Position numbers and translations under genes: made by a program. From Enterococcus gilvus ATCC BAA-350 (GTDB lineage: Bacteria; Bacillota; Bacilli; Lactobacillales; Enterococcaceae), in the NCBI RefSeq assembly GCF_000407545.1, contig NZ_ASWH01000002.1, forward strand, positions 744,001 through 808,000: a stretch of 64,000 nucleotides of DNA, written 5' to 3'. The notes below the pieces were generated by a model, which made no database searches, had not been told where the DNA came from, and saw only the letters and a program-made list of their open reading frames with translations. Shown piece after piece: positions 32,740 through 42,235 of this stretch; within the stretch, counting starts at the first letter, position 1, and each line of letters begins with the position of its first letter.

Positions 32740-33729
32740 ATCGTCTTCAGGTTGACGTTGTTCAGAGGACGAGCTTGATGAACTGCTGGAGCTGGAACTT
32801 GATGAACCGGAGGAACGAGACGTATCCGATTCGCGTGAACGTGAATCCTCTTCAGATTTCTTACGCGAAGAATCGTCTTTGCGGCTGTCGCTGATGGAAT
32901 CCAAAATGTCTTTGTAAGAATCATAGGTTGATTGCTTTTCTGCCAATGTCTTTTTCAGCTCATTCAGTTCCTTTGTACGATCTGCCAAAGCTTTAGCCTG
33001 ACGTTCTTGATAGCTTTTTTCTGCTGCAGCCATCGAGGCGTCACTTTGCTGGATCTGCGAAGCAAAACTCGCATTCTCATTGGCCAATTGATTTTTTACC
33101 GGTGTCAACTTATCTAAAAGCTGCTGCTTGAATTTACCGTCCGGCAACACAGCCAACGTTTTGATTCCCGCCAAATAATCCGACAAGGACAAGCTGCTTC
33201 CTTTATTAACAAGCGTTGTGACATCATTTTCGGCACTTGAAAAATCCTTCGACTGATTTTCCGCGATCCCTAGGAGCATGCTGATGTCCTGCCCCCAGTC
33301 TTTCTCCTTCGCAGAACTTTGGTCCAATTGCTCTTTGATTTTGCTGATCTGCTCCCCATCTGGCTTTTTCAATACAGGATGTGCGGATAGATCCAAGCCA
33401 TTGAGGACACTTTTTTCAAAAAGAGCATTCAATTCTGTTTGGATATCAAAATTTTTCTTTGCTTGATCAATATCCTCCAGCGTTCTACTTTCCCCGCGCT
33501 GATTTTTTACTTCAGTGGCAAGGTCGTCAAATGCAGATGCTGAAATGTCTGCTTTGAAATAGCCTGATTTTTGATCTTCATAAAGATTGGTCAGACGAGC
33601 ATTCAGTGTTTTTTTGGTTTCGTTCTCTGATTGAATCACTTTTTCTTGATAGATATGATAGCTGGCAAAACCAACGGCGCCCAACACAACCAGTCCGAGT
33701 ACCACCCAACCGATTGTTTTCTTATTCAA
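32737..33729 (-). CDS. Membrane-anchored coiled-coil protein with poly-Ser C-terminus
   Basis: 330 residues from TTG 33729, which follows AAGGGGGAG; upstream codons lack a ribosome site. One membrane helix (about 5-25) is followed by a helix-rich external part with a coiled coil at about 220-280 (QSDASMAAAEKSYQERQAKA and LNELKKTLAEKQSTYDSYKD). A charged Lys/Asp/Ser segment and an uninterrupted run of 14 Ser precede the end EQRQPEDD. No wall-sorting signal. Function unknown; it looks like a cell-envelope protein. The poly-Ser tract may vary in length. Confidence 0.65.
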   Translation of the reverse strand: MNKKTIGWVVLGLVVLGAVGFASYHIYQEKVIQSENETKKTLNARLTNLYEDQKSGYFKADISASAFDDLATEVKNQRGESRTLEDIDQAKKNFDIQTELNALFEKSVLNGLDLSAHPVLKKPDGEQISKIKEQLDQSSAKEKDWGQDISMLLGIAENQSKDFSSAENDVTTLVNKGSSLSLSDYLAGIKTLAVLPDGKFKQQLLDKLTPVKNQLANENASFASQIQQSDASMAAAEKSYQERQAKALADRTKELNELKKTLAEKQSTYDSYKDILDSISDSRKDDSSRKKSEEDSRSRESDTSRSSGSSSSSSSSSSSSSSEQRQPEDD

Positions 33730-33863
33730 ACCGGCTCCCCCTTCATTCAGGTATTTATTTCTCCGAAAGTGGAAAATACGTTTTATTTTTATTGACCTTA
33801 GATTCAAGCACTTTGTCTAGCTTATCTCTAAGCAGCAAACGATTGAACGGCCAAGCTGCCAAT

Positions 33864-33872
33864 ATTATAGCA
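33864..33872 (-). promoter_or_regulatory. Extended -10 promoter of the coiled-coil protein gene
   Basis: On the minus strand TGCTATAAT (TGn plus consensus -10). The -35 is poor, as is common with extended -10 promoters. The remaining gap to 34047 is AT-rich without other recognisable sites. Confidence 0.65.
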
Positions 33873-34047
33873 TTTTAATACCTGCAAAGCACAAATAATA
33901 GTGAAACTTTAGTAACTCTTTCTAATTGTTTTGTTATTTTAAAAAAATTAGAATATTTTTACTCTTTTTTTATTTTTCATGGATTTCTTTAATCGCTGTC
34001 TTTTTTCTGATAAACTCGTTCTAATCTTAAAAAAAGGACTGATTTAA

Positions 34048-35442
34048 TTGGAAAGTCATGAAGAATTGGATAGAGGTTTAAAAAGCCGTCACGTCCAATT
34101 GATCTCAATTGGGGGAGCCATTGGCACTGGATTGTTTCTCGGTTCAGGGAGAACGATCCAGCTAACGGGGCCGTCGATTCTTCTATCCTACGCAATTACC
34201 GGATGCATCATTTTTTTAATCATGCGTGCGTTAGGTGAATTAATGTTATCAAATTTGAATTACCATTCTTTCTTAGATTTTATAGCGGACTACTTGGGCA
34301 ATAAGGCTGCGTTTGTTACCGGCTGGACGTATTGGTTTTGCTGGATCGCGATTGCGATGGCGGATTTAACAGCCACCGGGATGTATGTGAATTACTGGCT
34401 GCCAGATATTCCACAATGGCTGCCTGAAATTATTGCTTTGGTCTTGTTGCTTGGGCTGAATCTGGTTGCCGTTGGATTGTTTGGCGAATTGGAGTTTTGG
34501 TTCGCGTTGATCAAAGTCGTGGCGATCATTGCCCTGATTCTTGCTGGCGCATTTATGATCCTCACAAGTTTCAAAACAAGCGCAGGTCACGTGACCGTCA
34601 CTAATTTGTGGAGTCACGGCGGGTTTTTCCCTAAAGGTGCTGGCGGTTTCGTCCTCTCCTTCCAAATGGCGACCTTCGCTTTTTGCGGTGTGGAATTGGT
34701 AGGCTTGATTGGTGGAGAAACCTCTGATCCGAAATCGGTTTTACCAAAGGCCATTAATACGATCCCTGTACGGATCATTCTCTTCTATTTAGGCTCTTTA
34801 TTTATGATTATGTCGATCTATCCTTGGACAAGCCTGTCGGCCGATCAAAGCCCTTTCGTCCAAGTCTTTTCCGAGATCGGTATCGCAGCGGCCGCATCGA
34901 TCGTCAACTTAGTCGTGTTAAGCTCCGCTATGTCCGCCTGTAACAGCGCCATCTATAGTACGAGCCGGATGGTTCGTTCATTGGCACAAGAAGGCAGCGC
35001 GCCTAGTCGCTTCAAAAAATTAACTAAAAACCGCGTCCCTGGAAATGCGTTAGTGTTCTCTACCCTGGTGATCTTCATCGCGGTGATCTTGAACTTTTTC
35101 GTTCCGAGTCATATCTTTACGATGATCAGCTCCATCGCAACGATTTGCTTTATCTTCATCTGGGGCATGATCGTCTTTACTCATATGCGTTTTCGTAAAA
35201 CAAAACCTGAGCTAGCAGCAAAAAGTTCGTTTAAATTGCCGCTGTTCCCTTATGCAAACTACCTGGTCTTCGCCTTTTTAGCCTTTGTCTTGTTTGTTTT
35301 GGCACTTGCCTCAGATACGCGGGAAGCGTTGATTTTCTCACCGATCTGGTTTATCGCACTACTGGCAATTTACCATTTCAAATTCGAGCGAAATAAACCG
35401 ATATCAACCAAAATTTTGCATGATTTTGACGAGCGGGAGTAA
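34048..35442 (+). CDS. Amino acid permease of the CycA (D-Ala/D-Ser/Gly) type
   Basis: 464 residues with twelve predicted membrane helices. It matches AAT-family permeases throughout: LKSRHVQLISIGGAIGTGLF at the N-terminus, FVTGWTYWFCWIAIAMADLT, FGELEFWFALIKVVAI, FCGVELVGLIGGETSDP and SAMSACNSAIYSTSRM. The closest resemblance I can judge is E. coli CycA, a proton symporter for D-alanine, D-serine and glycine. Substrate is inferred. Starts at TTG 34048, 9 nt after AAAAAGGA. Monocistronic with a terminator. Confidence 0.85.
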   Translation: MESHEELDRGLKSRHVQLISIGGAIGTGLFLGSGRTIQLTGPSILLSYAITGCIIFLIMRALGELMLSNLNYHSFLDFIADYLGNKAAFVTGWTYWFCWIAIAMADLTATGMYVNYWLPDIPQWLPEIIALVLLLGLNLVAVGLFGELEFWFALIKVVAIIALILAGAFMILTSFKTSAGHVTVTNLWSHGGFFPKGAGGFVLSFQMATFAFCGVELVGLIGGETSDPKSVLPKAINTIPVRIILFYLGSLFMIMSIYPWTSLSADQSPFVQVFSEIGIAAAASIVNLVVLSSAMSACNSAIYSTSRMVRSLAQEGSAPSRFKKLTKNRVPGNALVFSTLVIFIAVILNFFVPSHIFTMISSIATICFIFIWGMIVFTHMRFRKTKPELAAKSSFKLPLFPYANYLVFAFLAFVLFVLALASDTREALIFSPIWFIALLAIYHFKFERNKPISTKILHDFDERE

Positions 35443-35576
35443 ATTCAGTTATTTATTTCACACACTGATTGTGAAAAACGCTTGTCTTTTGACGATTTTT
35501 ACAGAATTGGTCTATACGTTAAACTCAATTGTAAATCGCTCATGAGTCTTGAATTCATTCACGTTATCAGAAGACG

Positions 35577-35611
35577 AAAAAGGAAGCAGTGGCTCACTGC
35601 TTCCTTTTTGG
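35577..35611 (+). terminator. Terminator of the permease gene
   Basis: Stem aaaaaggaagcagtg with cactgcttccttttt and a T tail. Confidence 0.92.
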
Positions 35612-35699
35612 TATGCCTTTGATTGATGTAAAATGAATCCTACTGTAGAGCCTACACAAACAAAAAATCGATTTTCTAAAAAGACGTTTTCGTGTTTTC

Positions 35700-36821
35700 T
35701 TATTGCTCTTCTCTAGGATCTTTCAGTAAATGGCTCTCGCGGCGGAGCTGGTAAATCTTATGAATATTGATGACCAACGTTTTTATGACGGCATACACTG
35801 GAATACAGATCAACATGCCCAAGATGCCCGCGACACTCCCAGCCCCGATCAACACTAAAATAATGGTCAGCGGATGGACGTTCAAGGACTTCCCAAATAG
35901 CAATGGCTTGATCAAATTGCCGTCCAACTGCTGGATAACTAGGATCGATAGTCCCATGTACAGTGCCTGAAGCGGCGAAATGAACAGTCCGACGATCACC
36001 GCCGGCACCGCACCGATAAATGGCCCAACATACGGAATGATGTTCGTGACGCCGCAAAAAATAGCCAACAACAAACTGTAAGGCTGTTTGAAGATCGTCA
36101 TCGCTAAAAAGCTTAGAATCCCAATGATGAACGCATCTAAAACCGTACTGCTGATGTACGCAGACAGCGTCTCGTTCAATTCACGTACCGTTTGCCGCAG
36201 CTCTTTGCGGATCGTTAGCGGGAAAAACTGCGAAACAGCATCTAAGAATTTGTGTCCATCTTTAAACATGAAAATCAAAATAAAGGGTACTGTGAACAAC
36301 AGCACAAAAAACTTCATCGCAAACCCCACGATTCGTGACAAACTAGAGGTCACACTGACGATCCCGACTTTGATCAAATTATTGATCGTTAAGTTCGCTG
36401 CGGCCAATTGTTCCCCTAAATGGAAGTTTTTAAACTCTTCCTTATTTGCAAGTTCATTTAACCAGCGACCCGTTTCCTCCGCATAGATCGGTAAATTTTG
36501 CGTCAACTGAACGGTTTGTTCAATCATTTTGGGAACTGCATTCATCAATACTAAAGCAATCACAAAAGCGATCACGATAAAGGACAGGAGAAACCCGATC
36601 ACCCTCGGCAGTCCGCCTCGCTCCTCTAAAAATACAACGATTGGATCAAACATGTAATAAAGAAATCCTGCAATCACCAACGGCAGCAAGATCGCTGAAG
36701 CCATCCCAATCACCGGTTTGAAGATGTTCGGCATTTGTAGAAGAAAATAAATACCTATGATCGTTAAGACTATTTCCGCTGTCCAAAAAAATAGCTTGGA
36801 CTGTTTGAAACGTGTCAGCAT
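35700..36821 (-). CDS. AI-2E family transporter-like membrane protein (copy 1)
   Basis: 373 residues with about eight membrane helices and the AI-2E/PerM pattern: PLVIAGFLYYMFDPIVVFLEERG, a soluble segment, TVREL..LSAYISSTVLD, then GVTNIIPYVGPFIGAVPAVIVG and GNLIKPLLFGKSLNVHPLTI. Members export varied small solutes or ions; an autoinducer-2 role is proven for few. ATG 36821 follows GAGGAGGCG. Divergent from a paralogue. Confidence 0.85.
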   Translation of the reverse strand: MLTRFKQSKLFFWTAEIVLTIIGIYFLLQMPNIFKPVIGMASAILLPLVIAGFLYYMFDPIVVFLEERGGLPRVIGFLLSFIVIAFVIALVLMNAVPKMIEQTVQLTQNLPIYAEETGRWLNELANKEEFKNFHLGEQLAAANLTINNLIKVGIVSVTSSLSRIVGFAMKFFVLLFTVPFILIFMFKDGHKFLDAVSQFFPLTIRKELRQTVRELNETLSAYISSTVLDAFIIGILSFLAMTIFKQPYSLLLAIFCGVTNIIPYVGPFIGAVPAVIVGLFISPLQALYMGLSILVIQQLDGNLIKPLLFGKSLNVHPLTIILVLIGAGSVAGILGMLICIPVYAVIKTLVINIHKIYQLRRESHLLKDPREEQ

Positions 36822-36973
36822 AAACGCCTCCTCTAAAAATATTTCCTTGTATGGTATGGCTTCATCTTATCATTTATGGGTGGAGGAAGAGCGATTTTTG
36901 TAAAAATAAAAAATAATTTTTGTGAATTTTACGCATTATTTTGGTTTTTCTTTTAATTGGTTAAGCCTATTTT

Positions 36974-37002
36974 TTGTGTAGGTCTTCATTATCCGCTACA
37001 AT
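36974..37002 (+). promoter_or_regulatory. Promoter of AI-2E copy 2
   Basis: TTGTGT (36974-36979), 17-bp spacer, TACAAT (36997-37002), 26 bp before the start codon. Confidence 0.75.
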
Positions 37003-37027
37003 TAAAAGAAAAAAGGATTTGATAAAA

Positions 37028-38218
37028 ATGGAACGACCATCGACAAAAGCGACCCGTTGGATCAAGTTTATCGGCGGCCGGAACCTAATTTTTACATTGA
37101 TTGCCGGTGTCCTGTTGGGGGCACTAATTTTTGTTTTCTATCATGTACGGTTCATTTTCACCCCGCTAGCGATCATTTTTAAAACGGTTTTTGCACCTGT
37201 ACTGCTGTCACTGATTTTGTATTACTTACTAGATCCCATCGTGAACTATTTTGAAAAAAAAGGCGTCAAACGAATGTATTCGATTTTAGGGATCGTCGTT
37301 GTTTTGTTATTGGTCTTAGGCGCCTTCTTCGTTTGGGCAGTCCCGAGAATATACAGCCAAACCGCTAGTTTAGTCAATGATTTTCCGCAACATGTAGAAA
37401 ATTTCAATTTAACCTTACAGGATCTCGCGGCCGGAACGGTTTTTGAGAGCCCCATCGAAGAAATCTTTGATTCTTTAGAGGATGTCGTTTATCAGATTAT
37501 CAGCACTTTATCTAATTCTCTCGGAGACATCCAGACCTTTGTTGGAAATCTCTTTTCGACGGTCAGCGGCTTTTTCGTTATTTTATTTACAGCACCCATC
37601 ATCACTTTCTTTCTATTGAAAGATGCTCACAATTTTCACGGCTATTTCTTGAAATTACTGCCGCCGAAGTTTCGTGAGGATTCCAAAGAACTAGGGGGAA
37701 TTTTGAATAGTCAAGTGGGGGATTATTTGAAGGGTCAATTTATTGTCGCTTTAGCCAACGGCGTGATCGTCTTTATCGGCTTTTTGATTATCAGTATGCC
37801 TTACGCTCTGCCCTTAGCGATTCTCGTTACAATTACCTCCGTGATTCCTTATATCGGGCCTTTCATCGCCTTTGTACCCTGTGCAGTGATCGCCCTGCTC
37901 CACTCTTTCCAAATGCTGATTGGATTGGTTCTTGTATGGATCGTCGAGCAAATCTTAAACGGCAATGTGATTGAACCAAAAGTTTTAGGGGATCAATTAA
38001 AGGTCCATCCTGTTACGATCGTTTTAGTCCTATTGGTCATGGGAAATCTCTTCGGATTGTTTGGTCTTGTTTTTGGTATCCCGACCTACACGATTTTCAA
38101 AGCTTTCGGTGTCTTTCTTTTCCGTAAGTTCAAGCAGCGATACAACCGCTATTATGGCAAAGACGATGGTGAATATGAAGATACGGAGTTTTCGCAAGAA
38201 GAATACCCGGCAAACTAA
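37028..38218 (+). CDS. AI-2E family transporter-like membrane protein (copy 2)
   Basis: 396 residues from ATG 37028 (AAAAAGGA upstream). It is a paralogue of the divergent gene: SLILYYLLDPIVNYFEKKG, a central soluble region about 115-190, TSVIPYIGPFIAFVPCAVIAL and NGNVIEPKVLGDQLKVHPVTI. It has an acidic C-terminal tail (YYGKDDGEYEDTEFSQEE) that copy 1 lacks. Role as for copy 1. The back-to-back paralogues suggest an ancient duplication with inversion. Confidence 0.85.
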   Translation: MERPSTKATRWIKFIGGRNLIFTLIAGVLLGALIFVFYHVRFIFTPLAIIFKTVFAPVLLSLILYYLLDPIVNYFEKKGVKRMYSILGIVVVLLLVLGAFFVWAVPRIYSQTASLVNDFPQHVENFNLTLQDLAAGTVFESPIEEIFDSLEDVVYQIISTLSNSLGDIQTFVGNLFSTVSGFFVILFTAPIITFFLLKDAHNFHGYFLKLLPPKFREDSKELGGILNSQVGDYLKGQFIVALANGVIVFIGFLIISMPYALPLAILVTITSVIPYIGPFIAFVPCAVIALLHSFQMLIGLVLVWIVEQILNGNVIEPKVLGDQLKVHPVTIVLVLLVMGNLFGLFGLVFGIPTYTIFKAFGVFLFRKFKQRYNRYYGKDDGEYEDTEFSQEEYPAN

Positions 38219-38244
38219 AACCTGCTCGCTTTCGAGCAGGTTTT
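38217..38244 (+). terminator. Terminator of AI-2E copy 2
   Basis: Stem aaacctgctcg with cgagcaggttt and T7. Confidence 0.92.
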
Positions 38245-38251
38245 TTTGCAT

Positions 38252-38280
38252 CAAAAAAGGAGCGGATTTCCCGCTCCAGC
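38252..38280 (-). terminator. Terminator of the lrp-aminotransferase operon
   Basis: Minus strand: ggagcggg / (t)ccgctcc followed by T6, just beyond the aminotransferase stop. Confidence 0.85.
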
Positions 38281-38283
38281 TTG

Positions 38284-39447
38284 TCAGTTCAGTCGCTGAA
38301 CAAATCGTTCCAGCCGTTGAATCGCTTCTTTTAATTCATAGATCGAATAAGCATACGAAAGACGTAAGAATCCTTCACCGCTCTTGCCGAATGCCGACCC
38401 CGGTACAACTGCTAATTTTTCTTCTTCAAGCAGACGCAAAGCAAAATCCTCGCTGCTCATGCCGAATTGACTGATTTGCGGGAAAAGGTAAAAAGCGCCT
38501 TTGGCTTTATAGCACGGCAACCCCATTTTCTCTAATGCATGGTGCAAATAATTGCGCCGCTCTTCATAGGATAAGCGCATCGGTTCGACTGTCTCTTGCC
38601 AATTATTTTTCAATCCAGCTAAGGCTGCGTACTGACTTGCTGTCGGTGCTGCCATGATCGTGTATTGATGAAGCTTCAATAATTGCTCTATGAACATTTC
38701 TGGTCCGGCCATAAAGCCCAACCGCCAGCCTGTCATAGCGAACCCCTTCGAGAAACCATTGATGACGATCGTCCGTTCACGCATTCCCGGTAATTCTGAA
38801 ATACTGGTAAACGGCTCATCATACACCAATTCCGCGTAGATTTCGTCGGAAATAACTAATAGATCATGCTTCTTCACAACATCCGCGATTTTGATCAACG
38901 CTTCGCGGTCCATCGTGCCCCCCGTTGGATTGTTAGGAAATGACAAAATCAAAATTTTGCTTTTTTCCGTCAATACGCTCTCCAGCTCTTCCGCCGTCAG
39001 CATAAAATGATTGTTTGATTGAAGATCAATGGTCACTGGCGTTCCACCGACCATTTGTGTGATTGGTTCATAGCAGACAAAACTAGGCTGAGGAATAATG
39101 ACTTCATCCCCCGGATCAACAAAGGTCCGTAAAGCGATGTCTATGGCTTCACTGCCGCCGACTGTTACGATGATCTCGGTTTTAGGATCATACTGAACTT
39201 TGTTCCTGAAAAGCAGGTAGTCGCTGATTTTCTCTCGAAGCTCGATCATCCCGGCATTTGCCGTGTAAAATGTTCGTCCTTCCTGAATTGATCGAACCCC
39301 TTCTTGCGTCATGTGGGACGGCGTATCAAAATCCGGCTCACCCACCCCTAGAGATATCGCATCCGGCTGCTCCGAAACGATATCAAAAAATTTCCGAATG
39401 CCCGAAGGCTGAATATCTGTGATTTTTTTCGTTAAAAAATTTCTCAT
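38284..39447 (-). CDS. PLP-dependent class I/II aminotransferase
   Basis: 387 residues, fold type I: SLGVGEPDFDTPSH, YTANAGMIELREKISDYL, SFPNNPTGG, SDEIYAELVYD and the PLP lysine in NGFSKGFAMTGWRLG (about Lys237). It resembles the PatA/DapX and aromatic aminotransferase group; the exact amino donor cannot be told. The start ATG overlaps the stop of the upstream Lrp-type regulator (ATGA), so they form one unit and the regulator probably responds to its substrate amino acid. Confidence 0.88.
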   Translation of the reverse strand: MRNFLTKKITDIQPSGIRKFFDIVSEQPDAISLGVGEPDFDTPSHMTQEGVRSIQEGRTFYTANAGMIELREKISDYLLFRNKVQYDPKTEIIVTVGGSEAIDIALRTFVDPGDEVIIPQPSFVCYEPITQMVGGTPVTIDLQSNNHFMLTAEELESVLTEKSKILILSFPNNPTGGTMDREALIKIADVVKKHDLLVISDEIYAELVYDEPFTSISELPGMRERTIVINGFSKGFAMTGWRLGFMAGPEMFIEQLLKLHQYTIMAAPTASQYAALAGLKNNWQETVEPMRLSYEERRNYLHHALEKMGLPCYKAKGAFYLFPQISQFGMSSEDFALRLLEEEKLAVVPGSAFGKSGEGFLRLSYAYSIYELKEAIQRLERFVQRLN

Positions 39448-39938
39448 GGGCTCACCTGAATTCTAGGATCAGAGTCATCTTGATACATATCGATGCCCCA
39501 CTCCTTGTATTTGTCTAACAAGAAATGCGTTTGCGTCCCGGAAACATCTGGGATCGACGCGAGGTTGGTGGAGATGAATTTTGAGATCTCCTTAATATTG
39601 CGTCCTTGCAGCAGTAAAATAAAATCAAAGCCACCGCTGACAAAAAAGAAGGATTTGACTTCAGGAAATTTTCGTACGCGCTCCGCGATCTCACGATACC
39701 CATCCTCGCCTTTAGGGATCGTTTGCACTTCCACTAAGGCTTCGATCCAATCGTCTTCTACTTTATCCCAATCAATCAAGGCACGATAGCCGCAAATAAT
39801 TTTTTCTTCTTCCATTCGTTTGATTTCTGCAGAAACGATCACTTCATCTTCGCCTAACATCACGGCGTATTCTTCTACGCTTAACCGACAATCGGATTCA
39901 ATTAGTTTCAACAATTGTTTGCGTTTACTCTGTTCCAT
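39444..39938 (-). CDS. Lrp/AsnC family transcriptional regulator
   Basis: 164 residues: an N-terminal winged helix (RKQLLKLIESDCRLSVEEYAVMLG, VIVSAEIKRMEEEKII) and a C-terminal RAM ligand-binding domain (about 65-150, KSFFFVSGGFDFILLLQGRN). Lrp-type proteins form octamers that sense amino acids. It is translationally coupled to the aminotransferase. ATG 39938 follows AAAGG. Autoregulation is likely but no operator is clear. Confidence 0.88.
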   Translation of the reverse strand: MEQSKRKQLLKLIESDCRLSVEEYAVMLGEDEVIVSAEIKRMEEEKIICGYRALIDWDKVEDDWIEALVEVQTIPKGEDGYREIAERVRKFPEVKSFFFVSGGFDFILLLQGRNIKEISKFISTNLASIPDVSGTQTHFLLDKYKEWGIDMYQDDSDPRIQVSP

Positions 39939-40174
39939 AGAAAGGTCTCCTTCGATTTATCCATTTGTTAGATTATTTTAATCTTTCGTTTATTATTCCC
40001 AAAAAAAGAAAAACTGTCAAATGATTTTGAAAATTCGCTAAATACGCGAGAACGATTCATTGTATTTTATCCATACTAAAATTTTTTCTTTTTTTATAAC
40101 ACAAGTACCGGGTTTCATAGTACAATAAATGAGATGAGCAATAAGAAAATGGTGTAGAGACAGGAGGATTGAGA

Positions 40175-40504
40175 ATGGAACAAGTAATCGAAATATTTAT
40201 TGAAAAACAGAGGCAGCGTTTAGCTGACGGAAAGATTCGCCAAGAAGAGTACGAGGCTTTCTTAGATGGCATCAACGACGCGCTTTCATTTTTAGGAATG
40301 TATTACGTAAACGGGTCAGAAACCGTCGAAAAAGACGATCGTAAACCAGCGACTTTTAATGAGATCGAAGAAAAATATAAGAAGTTTCGCGAAGTAGCGA
40401 TGTATAAAAACAGCTTCTTACGCGTATCCGATATCATCAGACATTCTGGACAAATGACAGACGACCTTAAAAAAATCACGAATACAGTTCGAGAAGAATT
40501 GTAA
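40175..40504 (+). CDS. Small soluble protein of unknown function, 109 aa
   Basis: Mostly helical and charged, with no Cys or membrane helix. ATG 40175 is preceded by AGGAGGA with 7-nt spacing, a strong initiation site; the TTG at 40169 is too close. A conspicuous stretch is EEYEAFLDGINDALSFLGMYYVNGSE. I do not recognise a family. Monocistronic with a strong terminator. Confidence 0.65.
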   Translation: MEQVIEIFIEKQRQRLADGKIRQEEYEAFLDGINDALSFLGMYYVNGSETVEKDDRKPATFNEIEEKYKKFREVAMYKNSFLRVSDIIRHSGQMTDDLKKITNTVREEL

Positions 40505-40537
40505 AGAAGCGCAACTGCTTCTTTACAATTTTTTTGT
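40497..40537. terminator. Terminator after the 109-aa gene
   Basis: 14-bp stem aattgtaaagaagc with gcttctttacaatt (40497-40510, 40517-40530) and T tail. Confidence 0.92.
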
Positions 40538-40562
40538 TCCTTCACCACTTAAAAAAAGCTGC

Positions 40563-41111
40563 TTAGCCTTTCATCAAGAGTTCATTGTAAAAGGCTTGCC
40601 CTATTTCCTTCAACTCACTTTTATTGAATGATTTCGCGACCCACGTCGGCATCGCCAACTCGATGTTTCCATAGATTTCGATCATTGCTTGAATAAACGC
40701 CTGCGTGTTCAACTGATCGATCGCTTTACGCAGACGTCTCGCAGGTTCTAGCAACTGACTTTCCAGCTGACGGGTTCGATACTTCCGATAAACCTTGCGT
40801 CCTTCTTCAGCCGCCAAAGAAAACAACGGCTGCTCCTCGGCAATAGCCTGTAAGCTTTCTTGCTTGTAGCGATCATAGCGCTGCTGCCAGCCTAACAATT
40901 CACCGTAAACACTCTCGATCGGCTGCTTGCGAACGGTTGACAACGCGCTATAAAAATCAATCGGCAATTTTTCTACCCGTCGTTCCCGTTTGATCCAAGT
41001 AGCCAATGTTGATTGCGGAATCCCCGCGACTTTGCCGAATTGTTCAACTGTGATGCCTAAATCTCGTCGAATGTACATTTTGATTGGGTGTTCGATCATT
41101 GTTCCAGACAT
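40563..41111 (-). CDS. Helix-turn-helix protein with helical C-terminal domain
   Basis: 182 residues. The N-terminus (about 8-50: RRDLGITVEQFGKVAGIPQSTLATWIKRERRVEKLP) is an XRE-like helix-turn-helix. The rest is helical and basic, with no motif I know. ATG 41111 lies 12 nt after AAGGAG. It could be a DNA-binding regulator. It faces the 109-residue gene and follows the TMEM175-like gene in the same orientation, about 95 bp apart. Confidence 0.65.
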   Translation of the reverse strand: MSGTMIEHPIKMYIRRDLGITVEQFGKVAGIPQSTLATWIKRERRVEKLPIDFYSALSTVRKQPIESVYGELLGWQQRYDRYKQESLQAIAEEQPLFSLAAEEGRKVYRKYRTRQLESQLLEPARRLRKAIDQLNTQAFIQAMIEIYGNIELAMPTWVAKSFNKSELKEIGQAFYNELLMKG

Positions 41112-41206
41112 AGTTCACTTAACTCCTTTGCGATATTTATACTTCATTATATAATGGGTACAAAAAAATACCAAGGCGAAAGAATAACTTCTCTTCGCCT
41201 CAGTAG

Positions 41207-42151
41207 TTAATCACGATTTTTCGGTTGTTTTAGCCGCGGATCGTTTGAGCCCTTTTGCTGATTGAATCGGCGCTCCGTCATGGCTTTTTGCATCGCCATT
41301 TTCTGTTTTTGCTTTTCTAAGCGGGCGATCTCGTTCTCCGCTCGCCGCTTGTCCGTCCCATCTAAGGAAGACAATTGCTGCTGGCGTTTATCGATCTCAT
41401 GATTGATGTGGTCTTCCCAGTCAGCCATGACCTGTTTCCAGCGATCAGGGTCAGCGCCACCGTTGGCTTTCATCGAGTCTCGCAGCAAGGTGGAATACCG
41501 CCGAACGGAATTCCCCCACACTTGGTTGCGGTCTTGGAAATAATCGGCTTGCTGCTCATCGTCCAGCGAGGCAATCAAACTGTCTTCCTCGCGGTCCACA
41601 ATATTTTGTAAAAAAGCCATGATCGGCAAGACTAAGTAAACGATCAAGGTCGGCTTCACAAAGAACATTCCTAGAAACAGCCAGACAATTCGAAAGGCGA
41701 TCGCCCCCAAGTCTTGTTTGTTCAGCTCGTTCACCCGGCGTTTGCGCTGTTCCTCATCCTTTAATGCTTGCCCTGTTAGTGCGACGATCAATCGACGCAT
41801 GACGAAGGTCACGATCAAGGTCAACACCCCATAGATCAATAGCGTCTGCTTCGTCGTATCATCGATCAGCAGTCTTGTCGCTGAAGGGACCAGCGATAAG
41901 AAAAACAGTAGCAATAAGTAGATGACCAATTCTTTGTTCTTCACTTGATCAATTTTGTTAAACGCGTACCCTGTCTGAAACCACAAATTCGCGACAAAAC
42001 AAAAACTAATAAAATAGATCCCCACCGCCCGCAACAGCGACACCATATCGACAGCACCGTTCGCCGCCGTCTGGATCGGTAATTCTAAAACGATGATCGT
42101 CAAAATGATCGCAATGATCGCATCACCGAAAACCACCACGCGTTCCTTCAT
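41207..42151 (-). CDS. TMEM175/DUF1211-like membrane protein with long cytoplasmic tail
   Basis: 314 residues from ATG 42151 (AGAGGTGG upstream). The first helix carries the FGDAIIAIILTIIVLELP sequence, equivalent to the FSDGVFAIAITLLVLEI filter-lining helix of bacterial TMEM175 K+ channels. About six helices end at about 190; then a soluble, highly charged tail with a coiled coil (IDKRQQQLSSLDGTDKRRAE) follows. Bacterial members form tetrameric cation channels. The tail is longer than in typical members. Confidence 0.78.
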   Translation of the reverse strand: MKERVVVFGDAIIAIILTIIVLELPIQTAANGAVDMVSLLRAVGIYFISFCFVANLWFQTGYAFNKIDQVKNKELVIYLLLLFFLSLVPSATRLLIDDTTKQTLLIYGVLTLIVTFVMRRLIVALTGQALKDEEQRKRRVNELNKQDLGAIAFRIVWLFLGMFFVKPTLIVYLVLPIMAFLQNIVDREEDSLIASLDDEQQADYFQDRNQVWGNSVRRYSTLLRDSMKANGGADPDRWKQVMADWEDHINHEIDKRQQQLSSLDGTDKRRAENEIARLEKQKQKMAMQKAMTERRFNQQKGSNDPRLKQPKNRD

Positions 42152-42235
42152 TTCTGCCACCTCTTTTTCATACTTCTGACCTATCATATAACAAACAGGC
42201 AAAAAAGAATAAAGATAAGGAAGCAGATGAAACGA